From an uncultured bacterium (GTDB taxonomy: Bacteria > Bacillota > Clostridia > Oscillospirales > Acutalibacteraceae), in NCBI GenBank assembly GCA_905215055.1, contig CAJMOH010000008.1, positions 1-64,000 of the forward strand: 64,000 nucleotides of DNA, read 5' to 3'. How positions within the stretch are numbered: position 1 is the first letter of the stretch; every line of letters begins with the position of its first letter. The notes under the pieces are model-generated. The model made no database searches, was not told the DNA's origin, and worked only from the letters and a program-made list of their open reading frames with translations. Both the position numbers and the translations under genes were made by a program. This document shows positions 9,239-17,474 of this stretch, piece by piece.

Positions 9239-9269
9239 GGTAGTTCCTTCTTCCCTTGTGGTTTTTTCC

Positions 9270-9974
9270 TCAGGCCGCAGGCAGAATGGCGCTGGCCTGA
9301 GTCTCCGTCAGGTATTCGTACTTCACCATCAAATTGACCACCTGACGCTGGCGCTGAACAGCCAGATCGGGGTTGACATGCAAATCATAAACAGAGGGAG
9401 CGTTTGGAATGCCCGCCAGCAGCGTGCATTGATTCTCGTCCATCTGAGAGGGCTTTACCCCAAAGTAGGACTGGCTGGCCGAGGCCACATCGTAGCAGCC
9501 GTTTCCAAAATAGATGGAGTTTACATACAGCTCGAAGATTTCCTCCTTGCTGTAATTGGCCTCGATGTGAAAGGCCATGAACATTTCCGCCACCTTGCGG
9601 GTCAGCTCCTTCTCCTGGGTGAAATACAGGTTTTTGGCTAGCTGCTGCGTGATGGTGCTGCCTCCCTCCACAAAGGACATGGCCTTGATGTCGTTGACCA
9701 GCGCCCGCCCAATGGCGATAAGATCAATGCCGCCGTGCTCATAAAAGCGGTGGTCCTCCGCGGCGATGACCGCGTCCACATAGGTGTCCGGCAGCTCCTC
9801 AAAGGTTGTGTAGCTTTCCTGGGACTGAACCTGCCGCACCCGCTGGTCCAGGGGCATGGCCTCCAGCGCCTGGGTGTACATCTGCCACCCTAAAAACGCC
9901 AGGGCCAGCACCGCGCACAAGCACAGGGCCAGCACCAGCAGGACCAGGTTTCGGACAATTCGCAAGACTTTCAT
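9270..9974 (-). CDS. mtgA: Monofunctional peptidoglycan transglycosylase (GT51)
   Basis: 234 residues: one N-terminal membrane anchor (LVLLVLALCLCAVLALAFLG) and a single GT51 domain outside the membrane, with no penicillin-binding transpeptidase domain. Family motifs are visible: AAEDHRFYEHGGID with the catalytic Glu, GGSTITQQLAKNL, RKVAEMFMAFHIE, and EIFELYVNSIYFGNGCYDV. It should polymerise lipid II into glycan strands. The start is ATG 9974 behind GGAAAGGAACAGCC; the longer frame adds 40 residues of non-protein-like sequence. An extended -10 (TGGTATGAT) lies upstream near 10,080. Confidence 0.92.
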   Translation of the reverse strand: MKVLRIVRNLVLLVLALCLCAVLALAFLGWQMYTQALEAMPLDQRVRQVQSQESYTTFEELPDTYVDAVIAAEDHRFYEHGGIDLIAIGRALVNDIKAMSFVEGGSTITQQLAKNLYFTQEKELTRKVAEMFMAFHIEANYSKEEIFELYVNSIYFGNGCYDVASASQSYFGVKPSQMDENQCTLLAGIPNAPSVYDLHVNPDLAVQRQRQVVNLMVKYEYLTETQASAILPAA

Positions 9975-10111
9975 GGCTGTTCCTTTCCAGGGGGGTCCCC
10001 TCACGCCCGCCCGGCAGTTGTTTCCAGGCGGCTGCCGGAGGCGTCCTCCGGCGTTCCTTTTCCATGGCACTATCATACCAGCCATTTCTTGCAAATTTCT
10101 GACAACAATCT

Positions 10112-10894
10112 TTATTCTCCCTGAAAAGTTCTTACAGATTCCGGCGGCACCGTCCGGCGGAACACATAAGCCTCCTCCCCGGACAGCAGGGGGGCAAAGC
10201 TGTATCCCAGCCGGTTGAAGGCCTGAAGCTCCTCCGGCGTCTGAAGCTGGCGTTCCGCGGCAAAGCGCACCATTTCCCCCCGGGCCATCTTGACGTATAC
10301 GCCCTTTTCCACCAGCTTTCCAGGCTCCGGCTCTTCTGCAAAGACGCAGGTTATGAATCTGGCTTTTCCCTTTACGGAGGAACGCACCGCCTTGGCGTAC
10401 TCCTCAGAGGCCAGGTTCACCAGGACGCTGTCCTCTGCCGCCAGAAAATTTCCCAGGGAATCTCCCCAAAAGTCATAGAGGCTTTTGCAAAAGGAGGTTT
10501 TCATCCTGGCCTGCATTTCCAAACGGTACGGACTAACCCCGTCAAAGGGACGCAGAACCCCATAAAAGCCGGAAAGAATGCGCAGCCGGTCCCCCACATA
10601 GTCCAGCTGCTCCTGGGTGAACAGCCCCGGCGCCATGTATTGATACTGGATGCCGTGGTAAGCAAGGAGGGCCGGGGTTTGGCCGTTCTCCAGGTCCAGG
10701 GAGCGGAAATTCCGCCAGGCTTCTTGGGCCAGGCTCTCGTTGCAGGCCAGCAGGCGTTTCAGCTCCGACAGGGAAAGGCCCCGCAGGTATTCCAGCAGCT
10801 GGGCAGATTTTTCCAAGAACGGCGGCTGGGATTGGGGCGGAAGAAAGTCCGCCTCCACCCGCATTTTCTTAGCCGGAGAGATCAGCAGCTTCAC
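10112..10894 (-). CDS. yaaA: Peroxide stress protein YaaA
   Basis: 260 residues, close to the 258 of E. coli YaaA. It starts with the family signature KLLISPAKKM, and SGFYGVLRPFDGVSPYRLEM and VNLASEEYAKAV are also typical. YaaA lowers free intracellular iron under H2O2 stress and binds DNA. The start is a GTG at 10894 with AAGGAGG six bases upstream. The GTG overlaps the stop of the upstream DUF3783 gene (GTGA), so the genes are translationally coupled. Confidence 0.93.
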   Translation of the reverse strand: MKLLISPAKKMRVEADFLPPQSQPPFLEKSAQLLEYLRGLSLSELKRLLACNESLAQEAWRNFRSLDLENGQTPALLAYHGIQYQYMAPGLFTQEQLDYVGDRLRILSGFYGVLRPFDGVSPYRLEMQARMKTSFCKSLYDFWGDSLGNFLAAEDSVLVNLASEEYAKAVRSSVKGKARFITCVFAEEPEPGKLVEKGVYVKMARGEMVRFAAERQLQTPEELQAFNRLGYSFAPLLSGEEAYVFRRTVPPESVRTFQGE

Positions 10895-11286
10895 AGGGCT
10901 CCTCCTTCGTGGAGGTTCTCTCCCCGGAGCATGGCCTGATGCTCCAGCCGCAGCTCCCGGCAAAGCTGAAAGGCATTCCAGCTTCCATTGGCGGCGGTGA
11001 GGACCGCCTTCAGCTCCACCGGCGGGATTTTCTTTCTGCGAAACCCCTGGAGAAGCTGATTCATCTGGCGGGAGGAAAGCCCCGCCATCACCAGCAGCTC
11101 GTCGGAAAAGCGCTCTTCCTCCTGGGAAGTCTCCTGACGGGGGGCCAAGCCCAGCACGCTGTCCAAGGGCTGGGAAAAATCCTCCTGGGCCACAGAGCAC
11201 GCCCGAAGCTTCAGCGTCAAGCACAGGGCCTTGATCTTCCGTCCCTTTTCCGTATCCAAATTGTAAAGCAATACCGTGGGTATCAT
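10891..11286 (-). CDS. DUF3783 domain protein
   Basis: 131 residues, no signal peptide or membrane segment. The opening MIPTVLLYNLDTEKGRKIKALCLTLKL and the late ELKAVLTAANGSWNAFQLCRELRLEHQAM match the DUF3783 pattern, a small conserved family of unknown function. AAAGGAGG precedes the ATG by nine bases. It is the first gene of a two-gene operon with yaaA, which hints at a link to oxidative stress or iron but does not prove one. Confidence 0.8.
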   Translation of the reverse strand: MIPTVLLYNLDTEKGRKIKALCLTLKLRACSVAQEDFSQPLDSVLGLAPRQETSQEEERFSDELLVMAGLSSRQMNQLLQGFRRKKIPPVELKAVLTAANGSWNAFQLCRELRLEHQAMLRGENLHEGGAL

Positions 11287-11315
11287 AAGCCGTGCCTCCT
11301 TTTTCTATCAGATAG

Positions 11316-11345
11316 ATAGTAGCACGGTTTCCCGTTTCTTTGCAA
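11316..11345 (-). promoter_or_regulatory. Promoter of the DUF3783-yaaA operon
   Basis: On the minus strand, TTGCAA (-35) and TACTAT (-10) are 18 bases apart. It lies back to back with the promoter of the ccdA-like gene. Confidence 0.55.
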
Positions 11346-11369
11346 GGGGAAGAAAAATAAAAATGATTC

Positions 11370-11398
11370 TTGACTTTTCTCTGGCTTTCCTGTACAGT
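11370..11398 (+). promoter_or_regulatory. Promoter of the CcdA-TlpA fusion gene
   Basis: TTGACT (-35), a 17-base spacer and TACAGT (-10), 33 bases ahead of the start codon. Confidence 0.6.
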
Positions 11399-11431
11399 TA
11401 CCATACACACCTTGTTAGGAGGGCAAGACCT

Positions 11432-12721
11432 ATGGGTTTTTCTGTTGAGACAAGCATACCGGTATTGACTGTGTTTTTGCAGGGGCTGCTGAGCTTTTTC
11501 TCCCCCTGCGTGCTGCCTTTGCTGCCCATGTACATCAGTTACCTGTCCGGCGGCGGGCGCACCGTGGACGAGGAGGGCAACGTCCATTACAGGCAACGCA
11601 AGGTTCTGCTGAACACCGCCTTTTTTGTGGTGGGCATCAGCTTCGCCTTTTTCCTGCTGGGGCTGGGCTTTACGGCGGCGGGACAATTCTTCCGGGAAAA
11701 CCGGCTGCTGCTGGGAAGGATCGGCGGTGTGCTGGTCATTCTATTCGGCCTGTACCAGCTGGGGATATTCGGCTCCTCCAAGCTGCTGAACCGGGAAGCC
11801 CGGCTGCCCTTCCGGCTGGACAAGGCCGCCATGAATCCCCTGGTGGCGTTGGTGCTGGGCTTTACCTTCAGCTTTGCCTGGACGCCCTGCGTGGGACCCA
11901 CCCTGGCCAGCGTCCTGCTGATGGCCACCTCCGCTGAGGCGGCGGAAGGCTTTCTGCTGATTGGCGTATACACCCTGGGCTTTGTGCTGCCGTTCTTGGC
12001 GGTGGGGCTGTTTACCGGCACTCTGCTGGAGCTGTTCCGCAAGCACCGGAACGTGGTAAAGTACACGGTGAAGATAGGCGGCGCCTTGATGGTGTTTATG
12101 GGTGTGATGATGGTCACCGGATGGATGAACAGCTTTACCAGCTATCTTTCCAGCTTTGGCGGAACAGAAACCAGCTCTGTGTCCTCCGCCGTAGAGGAGG
12201 ACAGCGGCGCCGGCAGCTCGGCCCTGGAGGAGACGGCAAGCTCCCAGCAGGAGAGCGCCTCCGCGGCGGACCGGGAAACCGTCCCCGCGCCGGACTTTAC
12301 CCTGGAGGACCAGTTTGGCAACAGCCATACCCTTTCTGACTATAAGGGAAAGACCGTGTTTTTAAATTTCTGGGGGACCTGGTGTCCCCCCTGCCGCAAT
12401 GAAATGCCTGAAATTCAAGAGCTGTACGAGGAATATGGGGAAAACACCGGAGATGTGATTTTCCTGGGGGTGTCCCATCCCAACATGGGCAACGAGGGCA
12501 GCCAGGAAGAAATCGCCGCCTTTATGGAGGAAAACGGCTACACCTATCCCACGCTGATGGACACAGGCGGCGAGAACACCTTCTATCAATACTACATCTC
12601 CGCCTTCCCCACCACCTTTATGATTGACACAGAGGGCAACGTGTACGGCTATGCCAGCGGCCAGCTGACAAAGGACATTATGAAGGACATCATCCAGCAG
12701 ACCATTGACAGTCAATCCTGA
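11432..12721 (+). CDS. CcdA-type thiol transporter fused to a TlpA-like thioredoxin domain
   Basis: 429 residues. Residues 1-240 form a CcdA/DsbD membrane domain whose two helices carry the redox cysteines in FSPCVLP (about 26) and TPCVGP (about 152). A Ser/Glu-rich linker follows. Residues 285-429 are a TlpA/ResA thioredoxin with FWGTWCPPCRNEMPE (CxxC near 317-320) and the cis-Pro segment FPTTFMID. Electrons would pass from cytosolic thioredoxin across the membrane to the attached outer domain, which then reduces surface or cytochrome-maturation thiols. The start is ATG 11432 behind AGGAGGGCAAGACCT; the frame opens 52 codons earlier but without support. Confidence 0.93.
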   Translation: MGFSVETSIPVLTVFLQGLLSFFSPCVLPLLPMYISYLSGGGRTVDEEGNVHYRQRKVLLNTAFFVVGISFAFFLLGLGFTAAGQFFRENRLLLGRIGGVLVILFGLYQLGIFGSSKLLNREARLPFRLDKAAMNPLVALVLGFTFSFAWTPCVGPTLASVLLMATSAEAAEGFLLIGVYTLGFVLPFLAVGLFTGTLLELFRKHRNVVKYTVKIGGALMVFMGVMMVTGWMNSFTSYLSSFGGTETSSVSSAVEEDSGAGSSALEETASSQQESASAADRETVPAPDFTLEDQFGNSHTLSDYKGKTVFLNFWGTWCPPCRNEMPEIQELYEEYGENTGDVIFLGVSHPNMGNEGSQEEIAAFMEENGYTYPTLMDTGGENTFYQYYISAFPTTFMIDTEGNVYGYASGQLTKDIMKDIIQQTIDSQS

Positions 12722-12734
12722 CCTGTTTTTCTCC

Positions 12735-12763
12735 TTGCAATCCACATGAAAACAGGTTATAAT
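12735..12763 (+). promoter_or_regulatory. Promoter of the MntR-like gene with an overlapping inverted repeat
   Basis: TTGCAA (-35), 17 bases, TATAAT (-10). The arms ACCTGTTTT (12721-12729) and AAAACAGGT (12749-12757) enclose the -35 and touch the -10. They could be an operator for self-repression or the terminator stem of the preceding gene. Confidence 0.7.
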
Positions 12764-12792
12764 AGAAATAATACAAAATTGGAGGGATGGAG

Positions 12793-13173
12793 TTGCCAAA
12801 GATTCAGGAATCCGCCGAAAACTATCTGGAAACGATCCTGGTGCTGAAGGAGCGCAACGGCAATGTGCGCTCTGTGGACATTGCCGCGGAAATGGGCTTC
12901 AGCAAGCCCAGTGTCAGCGTGGCCATGAAAAACCTCCGGGAGCAGGACTGCATCACCATGGGCGAGGACGGGCTCATCTCTCTTACAGACAAGGGACAGA
13001 AGATCGCGGAAAGCGTCTACGAACGCCATACGCTTTTCACTCAGTGGCTGGTCTCTCTGGGCGTTGACCCCGCCATCGCCGCCCAAGACGCCTGCCGCAT
13101 TGAGCATGTCCTGAGCAAAGAGACCTTTGAGGCCATCAAACGCCATGTTTCCGGACAAGCTGCCGCCATGTGA
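12793..13173 (+). CDS. Short DtxR/MntR family metal-dependent regulator
   Basis: 126 residues with the winged-helix domain of the family (ESAENYLETILVL, then VDIAAEMGFSKPSVSVAMKNLREQDCI) and the start of the metal-binding dimerisation helices (ESVYERHTLFTQWLVSLGVD, ACRIEHVLS). The SH3-like C-terminal domain of DtxR is absent, as in MntR-type proteins. The start is best read as TTG 12793: GGAGGG lies six bases upstream, whereas the ATG at 12787 abuts that site. It likely responds to Mn2+ or Fe2+. No transporter gene is adjacent, so it may act at a distance. Confidence 0.85.
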   Translation: MPKIQESAENYLETILVLKERNGNVRSVDIAAEMGFSKPSVSVAMKNLREQDCITMGEDGLISLTDKGQKIAESVYERHTLFTQWLVSLGVDPAIAAQDACRIEHVLSKETFEAIKRHVSGQAAAM

Positions 13174-13195
13174 ACCAATCCGCCAGACAGGTCTG

Positions 13196-13226
13196 GGGGC
13201 TGCCGCAAGCCGCGGCAGCCCCTTTT
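13196..13226 (+). terminator. Terminator of the MntR-like gene
   Basis: Stem GGGGCTGCCG/CGGCAGCCCC followed by TTTT. Confidence 0.85.
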
Positions 13227-13297
13227 CGCGCTTTGCTTTTGAGAATCGGGCTCTCCTTCGCCCCGCTTTAAGACCGCGGCGGTTCCTTTGGAGCAGA

Positions 13298-13336
13298 AAA
13301 AGCCTTCCCACGGTTTGCACCCATGGGAAGGCTTTT
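13298..13336 (-). terminator. Bidirectional terminator, mainly for the TrkH gene
   Basis: Thirteen-bp perfect stem AAAAGCCTTCCCA/TGGGAAGGCTTTT, 20 bases past the TrkH stop codon, with A and T runs on both sides. Confidence 0.8.
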
Positions 13337-13355
13337 CATTTCGCTGTTATTCTGT

Positions 13356-14741
13356 TTAACCGATGAGCATGCGGCCCTCTGGATAGATGGAATCTCCCTT
13401 GGACTTCCGCTTTAAAATGGAAAGTCCGAAGGAAAGGGGACCCACACGGCCGATAAACATGGTAAAGATTAAAATCAGCTTGGAAATGGGGTCCAGGTTG
13501 GGCGTGACACTGGCGGAAAGGCCCACTGTGCCAAACGCTGAGGTCGCCTCGTAAAGACAGTCGATATACAGGATGTCCGGATTTAAGGAGCTGATAACGC
13601 CCGCGTCGACGAACACCAGAAGAATCGCGACAAAGGTCAATGTGAAGGCCTTATAAACCGTTGGGGTGGAAAAGCGGTGGTGCAGAACCACCACATCGTC
13701 CTTGCCGCGGACGGTGCAGATCACGGTGATGATTAAAACGGTCAGCGTGGTGGTTTTGATACCGCCGCCGGTAGAACCGGGGCAGGCGCCGATAAACATC
13801 AGCAGCACCGAAAGGACCTTGGTAAACTCAAACTGGGAAGCAATATCCACAGAGGCAAAGCCCGCTGTACGGGTATTGGTGGACTGGAAAAAGGCGCAGT
13901 TCAGCTTTTCCAGAATATTCAGCCCCTCCATGGTGTTGTTGAACTCCAGCCAAAAGAAGCCGAGTGTGCCAAACGCCAGCAGGGCAATGGTGACCCGCAG
14001 GCAGATCTGAGAGTGGAAATTCAGCCGGGTTGTGTCCTTGTGGCGAAACAGGGGCTGAATTTTGCACAGGTAAATATCCTGCACCACAATAAAGCCCAAG
14101 CCGCCGATAATAATGAGAAAGGAAATGGTCAAGGAGACCAGCGGATCTCCCGCGAAAGCGGTCATACTGCTGTTCCCCTCCACAAAGCCCAGCACGTCGA
14201 ATCCGGCGTTGCAATAGGCCGAAATGGCGCAGAAGATAGAGGGCCAAATGCCGTTTACGCCAAACATGGGAATAAACCGCAAAGCCAGCAGGCAAGCGCC
14301 GATAGCTTCACAGGCGAAGGTAAATCCGATGGTCAGCTTCAACAGGCCGGCAATATCCAGCCCGCTGCCGCCAGAGCTTTCGCTGGCGAGCTTCATCTCC
14401 CGAATTCCCAGCTTTCGCCGGACCAGCAGGGAAAAACCGATTGCCAGAGTAGAAAGCCCCAGGCCTCCCAGCTGGATACAGGCCAGAATCACTCCCTGGC
14501 CAAAGGGCGTCCACAGGGTGAAGGTATCTCCCACCACCAGTCCGGTCACACAAGTGGCCGACGTGATGGTAAACAACGCATCGACCAAGCTGGTCCCCCC
14601 CACCTTTGAGGAAATGGGCAGCATCAGCAGGGCAGTTCCCACCAGAATGATGAGAGCAAAGCTGATTACAATCACTCTCACCGGGGGCGTTGTTTTGATT
14701 TTTTCGCTTAATCTCTGTTGAAACTCACTAAAATCGGGCAT
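13356..14741 (-). CDS. TrkH/KtrB family potassium uptake membrane protein
   Basis: 461 residues, polytopic, with four pore loops and the selectivity-filter glycines of the family: TCVTGLVV, YCNAGFDV, TRTAGFAS and TVGLSASV. It takes up K+ (with Na+ or H+) through the membrane. No KtrA/TrkA gating subunit gene lies beside it, so the RCK partner must be encoded elsewhere. It starts 41 bases after queT on the same strand with no terminator between, so it may be read from the queT promoter. The ATG is preceded by GAGAAAGAGG. Confidence 0.93.
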   Translation of the reverse strand: MPDFSEFQQRLSEKIKTTPPVRVIVISFALIILVGTALLMLPISSKVGGTSLVDALFTITSATCVTGLVVGDTFTLWTPFGQGVILACIQLGGLGLSTLAIGFSLLVRRKLGIREMKLASESSGGSGLDIAGLLKLTIGFTFACEAIGACLLALRFIPMFGVNGIWPSIFCAISAYCNAGFDVLGFVEGNSSMTAFAGDPLVSLTISFLIIIGGLGFIVVQDIYLCKIQPLFRHKDTTRLNFHSQICLRVTIALLAFGTLGFFWLEFNNTMEGLNILEKLNCAFFQSTNTRTAGFASVDIASQFEFTKVLSVLLMFIGACPGSTGGGIKTTTLTVLIITVICTVRGKDDVVVLHHRFSTPTVYKAFTLTFVAILLVFVDAGVISSLNPDILYIDCLYEATSAFGTVGLSASVTPNLDPISKLILIFTMFIGRVGPLSFGLSILKRKSKGDSIYPEGRMLIG

Positions 14742-14782
14742 GGCGAATCCTCTTTCTCCTTCTCCTTTTGTTCCAAAATCCC

Positions 14783-15319
14783 TTACGCGGCCAACCGGTC
14801 CAAAGCCTTGCTGTGCTGGAGAAGCATGATGAAAGGCAGACCCAGCACATAGCAGACCACCAGCTCTCCAATTCCCACGCTGAGCGCGGAGGCCCCAAAG
14901 GCAGCAGCCGTGAAGTTTCCCAAGCCGAAGGTTCCCGCTTCGGAGAGGCAGGCCAGCTCAAAGCCCACAATCACCACATTGGTGATAACCGGAGGCAGCG
15001 GCGCCAAAACAGGCAGGCCTTTTATCTTCACATCCTTTACCAAATAGGTGGCCAAAGCAGCCAGCAGGGTGGCAAGGGGACCAAAAATCCAGTCCACCAC
15101 GCCCAGAGGGCTGCCCAGGTTGGCGATGACACAGCCCAGGGTCAGGCCTGGGATCGCGGCGGGGGTAAACACCGGCAGCACGGTCAACGCCTCTGAAAAG
15201 CGAAACTGCACAGGACCATAGGCCAAGTTTACTGCCGCGGCCACATAGGTCAGGACAGCGTAAAGCGCCGCGATCACAGCGCCCAGCGCCAGAAAGCGGA
15301 CTTTTTTGGAAGTGCTCAT
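14783..15319 (-). CDS. queT: QueT family queuosine-precursor transporter
   Basis: 178 residues, five to six membrane helices, QueT-family signatures YAVLTYVAAAVNLAYGPVQFRFSEAL and LGCVIANLGSPLGVVDWIFGPLATL. It is the substrate-binding S component of an ECF importer for a queuine or preQ1 precursor and needs the shared EcfA/A'/T module from elsewhere. The start is ATG 15319, ten bases after AGGAGG; a TTG at 15325 is closer to the site and less likely. A preQ1-type riboswitch covers the ribosome binding site, which supports the assignment. Confidence 0.92.
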   Translation of the reverse strand: MSTSKKVRFLALGAVIAALYAVLTYVAAAVNLAYGPVQFRFSEALTVLPVFTPAAIPGLTLGCVIANLGSPLGVVDWIFGPLATLLAALATYLVKDVKIKGLPVLAPLPPVITNVVIVGFELACLSEAGTFGLGNFTAAAFGASALSVGIGELVVCYVLGLPFIMLLQHSKALDRLAA

Positions 15320-15329
15320 ATTCAATTTT

Positions 15330-15369
15330 CCTCCTAGTATTTTTTTAGGTCAGGATGTCGCGACTGACC
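15330..15369 (-). promoter_or_regulatory. preQ1 class I riboswitch ahead of queT
   Basis: On the minus strand a six-bp stem GGTCAG/CTGACC encloses a ten-base loop TCGCGACATC. An A-rich tail (TAAAAAAATACTAGG) running into the AGGAGG site follows. This is the layout of preQ1-I aptamers: the loop has the same length and UCGC opening as I recall for the Thermoanaerobacter aptamer, and the tail would form the pseudoknot. Because the tail contains the Shine-Dalgarno site, control is probably translational: preQ1 bound means queT off. Confidence 0.72.
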
Positions 15370-15390
15370 GCAGGGATACCTGCATGTGAT

Positions 15391-15419
15391 AGGATACTCT
15401 CTTTTCTTATAAAAAGCAA
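15391..15419 (-). promoter_or_regulatory. Promoter of queT (and possibly trkH)
   Basis: Minus strand TTGCTT (-35), 17 bases, TATCCT (-10), about 20 bases ahead of the riboswitch. A small hairpin GCAGG/CCTGC (15370-15383) sits between. Confidence 0.5.
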
Positions 15420-15441
15420 GTAAAACTTCTGTAATTTCCGC

Positions 15442-15470
15442 TTGCGATTTTCAGAGAGAGGGCGTATAAT
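15442..15470 (+). promoter_or_regulatory. Promoter of tRNA-Leu
   Basis: TTGCGA (-35), 17 bases, TATAAT (-10); the tRNA begins 23 bases further on. Confidence 0.7.
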
Positions 15471-15492
15471 AAAAAAGCTATGTTTCTGCCCT

Positions 15493-15576
15493 GCGGGTAT
15501 GGCGGAATTGGCAGACGCGCCAGATTTAGGTTCTGGTGGGCTTCCCGTGCAGGTTCAAGTCCTGTTACCCGCACCA
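15493..15576 (+). tRNA. tRNA-Leu (anticodon UAG), CCA encoded
   Basis: Acceptor stem GCGGGTA/TACCCGC, D-arm GGCGGAATTGGCAGACGC, anticodon stem CCAGA/TCTGG around loop TTTAGGT (anticodon TAG), a long variable arm as in class II tRNAs, T-arm CAGGTTCAAGTCCTG, discriminator A and encoded CCA. It reads CUA and other CUN codons. Its 3' end is the attachment site of the conjugative element. The tRNA itself is complete because the crossover core CGCACCATA restores the acceptor end. Confidence 0.97.
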
Positions 15577-15578
15577 TA
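15564..15578 (+). repeat. attL: left attachment site of the ICE
   Basis: GTTACCCGCACCATA at the tRNA-Leu 3' end matches GTTATTCGCACCATA at 59199-59213 in 13 of 15 bases. The core CGCACCATA (15570-15578) is identical. Confidence 0.75.
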
Positions 15579-15582
15579 GTGG

Positions 15583-15597
15583 ATACCCATAAGGGGC
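15583..15597. repeat. Left inverted arm of the ICE attachment site
   Basis: ATACCCATAAGGGGC is the reverse complement of 59189-59203 at 14 of 15 positions. In the excised circle the two arms would face each other across a 14-base centre. Confidence 0.75.
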
Positions 15598-15625
15598 CTG
15601 AGCTCCTATGGGTATTTTCTTTTTT
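15583..15625 (+). terminator. ICE-borne terminator now serving tRNA-Leu
   Basis: Stem ATACCCATA/TATGGGTAT with a 15-base loop, followed by TTTTCTTTTTT. It lies inside the ICE but seven bases past the CCA of the tRNA, so it replaces the terminator displaced to 59.24 kb. Confidence 0.75.
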
Positions 15626-15631
15626 ATGTAA

Positions 15632-15697
15632 GGAAGACGCTGTTAACACAGCATCTTCCCCGAGTATGGCTTAGCGCTGCTTCGCATCTCTAAGCCA
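15632..15697. repeat. Two inverted repeats between the ICE left end and the recombinase
   Basis: GGAAGACGCTGT/ACAGCATCTTCC (15632-15659, one mismatch) and GGCTTAG/CTAAGCC (15667-15697). They may bind the recombinase or end its transcript; there is no T run. Confidence 0.4.
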
Positions 15698-15724
15698 AAC
15701 ATCGAGCCGTGCTACCAAAAAATT

Positions 15725-17430
15725 TCACACCGCTGCTTTTTCCTGCTCCCGCCCAAAGCTGAGCAGATACGCCTCCCGCTGAGGCTTGCTCAGCTTGGGC
15801 AATTCCACATGGCCGATGAAACGGTAATAGATGTCCACCTGCTGGAAGGTTTCTTTCCCCTGTTTTTCCCGGTGATGCACCACAATCTTGTCGATGAACT
15901 CCCGGAGAATTTCCGGGGTCAGCTCCTGGATGTCGGTGTACTTCCGCACCAGCTGGAGGAATCCCTCGGCATTTAGCTCGTGCTTTTGCTCCTCCGCCAC
16001 CACTTTTTTCATGTGCCGGATGCGCTGGGTCAGTTCGGCTTGCTCGTCCTCGTACTTTTCCGACAGCTTTTTGAAACGGTCCTCGGTAAGATTGCCGAGG
16101 ATTTTTTCTTCGAACAGCTTCTCGTACAGCACATCTACCTCCCGGTTGCGGGCGAGGAGCGTTTGCAGGGTTTCCTGGTTCTTCCTCTGCTGGATTTGGA
16201 TTTGCTTGTATTGCTCGTCCATGACGATCTTCACAAACTCGTCCTCAAAGGCTGCGGCAAACCGAACGATCTCAGAGAGGTTGCGAAGCACCAGTTCGGT
16301 GATCACATCCACCCGGATGTGATGGGTTTTGCTGCAAGGCCGTTTCCAGCCCGCTTATTGCGGCAAGAAAAGTAGTGGTTGTCCGGGTTGTCGTGGGTGT
16401 ATTTGTAATTGAGATTCGCTCCACAATCGGAACACTTGAGGTAGCCGCAGAACATATTTTTTTCAATGTGCAGAGGCTTCCTGTATTTCGTGTCTCCAAA
16501 GGTCTTTTGGACGGCCTCCCAATCCTCTCTGGAGATAATGGCCTCGTGGACATCTTTATGGATCTCCCAATTTTCCCGAGGGTTTTCCAGCCGCTCTTTT
16601 AGCTTGTAGGACTTGCTGTAAGTACGGAAGTTGAGAACATCCCCCACATATTCCTGATTCCGCAGAATCTGGCGCACCATGCTGGTGTCCCACAAATAAT
16701 CGCCCCGGACAGCCTGTTTCGTCGGTTTGCGGAATCCTTTCCGCATAGAGTACACAGATGGGATCAGGTATTTTTCCCTTTTGAGCTGCTTGGCAATATC
16801 ATTGATGCTGGTGCCTTCCTTTCGCAATGAGTAAATATGGCGAACCACCTCTGCCCCTTCCGGGTCGATCACCCATCGCTTCCGGTTTTCCGGGTCATGC
16901 ATATAGCCGAAAGGCGGCTGTCCTATGGCGTACCCCTGTTTGCTTTTTGTCCGCATACTGGAGCGCATTTTCCGGCTCATGTCCTTGGCGTACCACTCGT
17001 TCATAATGTTGCGGAAAGGCGTGAAATCGTCCTCGCCCCTGTCGCTGTCCACCCCACCGTTGACGGCGATGAAGTGGACGTTGTGCATGGGAAAAATGGT
17101 CTCTGTGAGCTGGCCCACTTCCAAGTAATTCCGGCCCAGGCGGGACATATCCTTGACAATCACGGTGGAGACTTTTCCCGCCTCCACCAGGGCCATCATC
17201 TCCTGGAACCCATCCCGGTTCATGGTGACGCCAGACACGCCGTCATCCACAAAGATATGGACATTGGGGTACTTGTTTCGCCGGGCGTAGTCGGTGAGCA
17301 GGGCTTTTTGGTTGGAGATGGAGTTGCTCTCCCCTTCCAGCTCATCGTCCCGGGACAGGCGCACATACAGGGCTGTGATGTTGTCCTCCCACTCCTCAAC
17401 AGGAGTGGATTTTTTATTTGGCTTTGCCAT
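15725..17430 (-). pseudogene. Large serine recombinase (TnpX-like), frameshifted
   Basis: The N-terminal catalytic domain (ALYVRLSRDDELEGESNSI with the nucleophile Ser, then VIVKDMSRLGRNYLEVG), the recombinase domain and the first zinc-ribbon cysteines (MFCGYLKCSDCGANL, FSCRNKRAGNGL) read in one frame from ATG 17430 (AAGGAGGAACC) to a stop at 16303. The long coiled-coil C-terminus (VDVITELVLRNLSEIVRFAAAF onward) continues in another frame from about 16335 to 15725. Restoring one base in GGCCTTGCAGC (for example TTT for TT) gives Gly-Leu-Cys-Ser-Lys-Thr, which supplies the missing fourth Cys and joins both parts into about 568 residues. This is the integrase of the element. Confidence 0.88.
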
Positions 17431-17474
17431 GGTTCCTCCTTCCTTGCAGCCAAATAAGCAATGTTGCACCCTGA

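Noticed and set aside
10112..11686. A 524-residue frame ending as YaaA
   Set aside because: Only the last 260 codons are YaaA, starting at a GTG with a good ribosome binding site. The rest is the DUF3783 gene and its upstream region read in the wrong frame.
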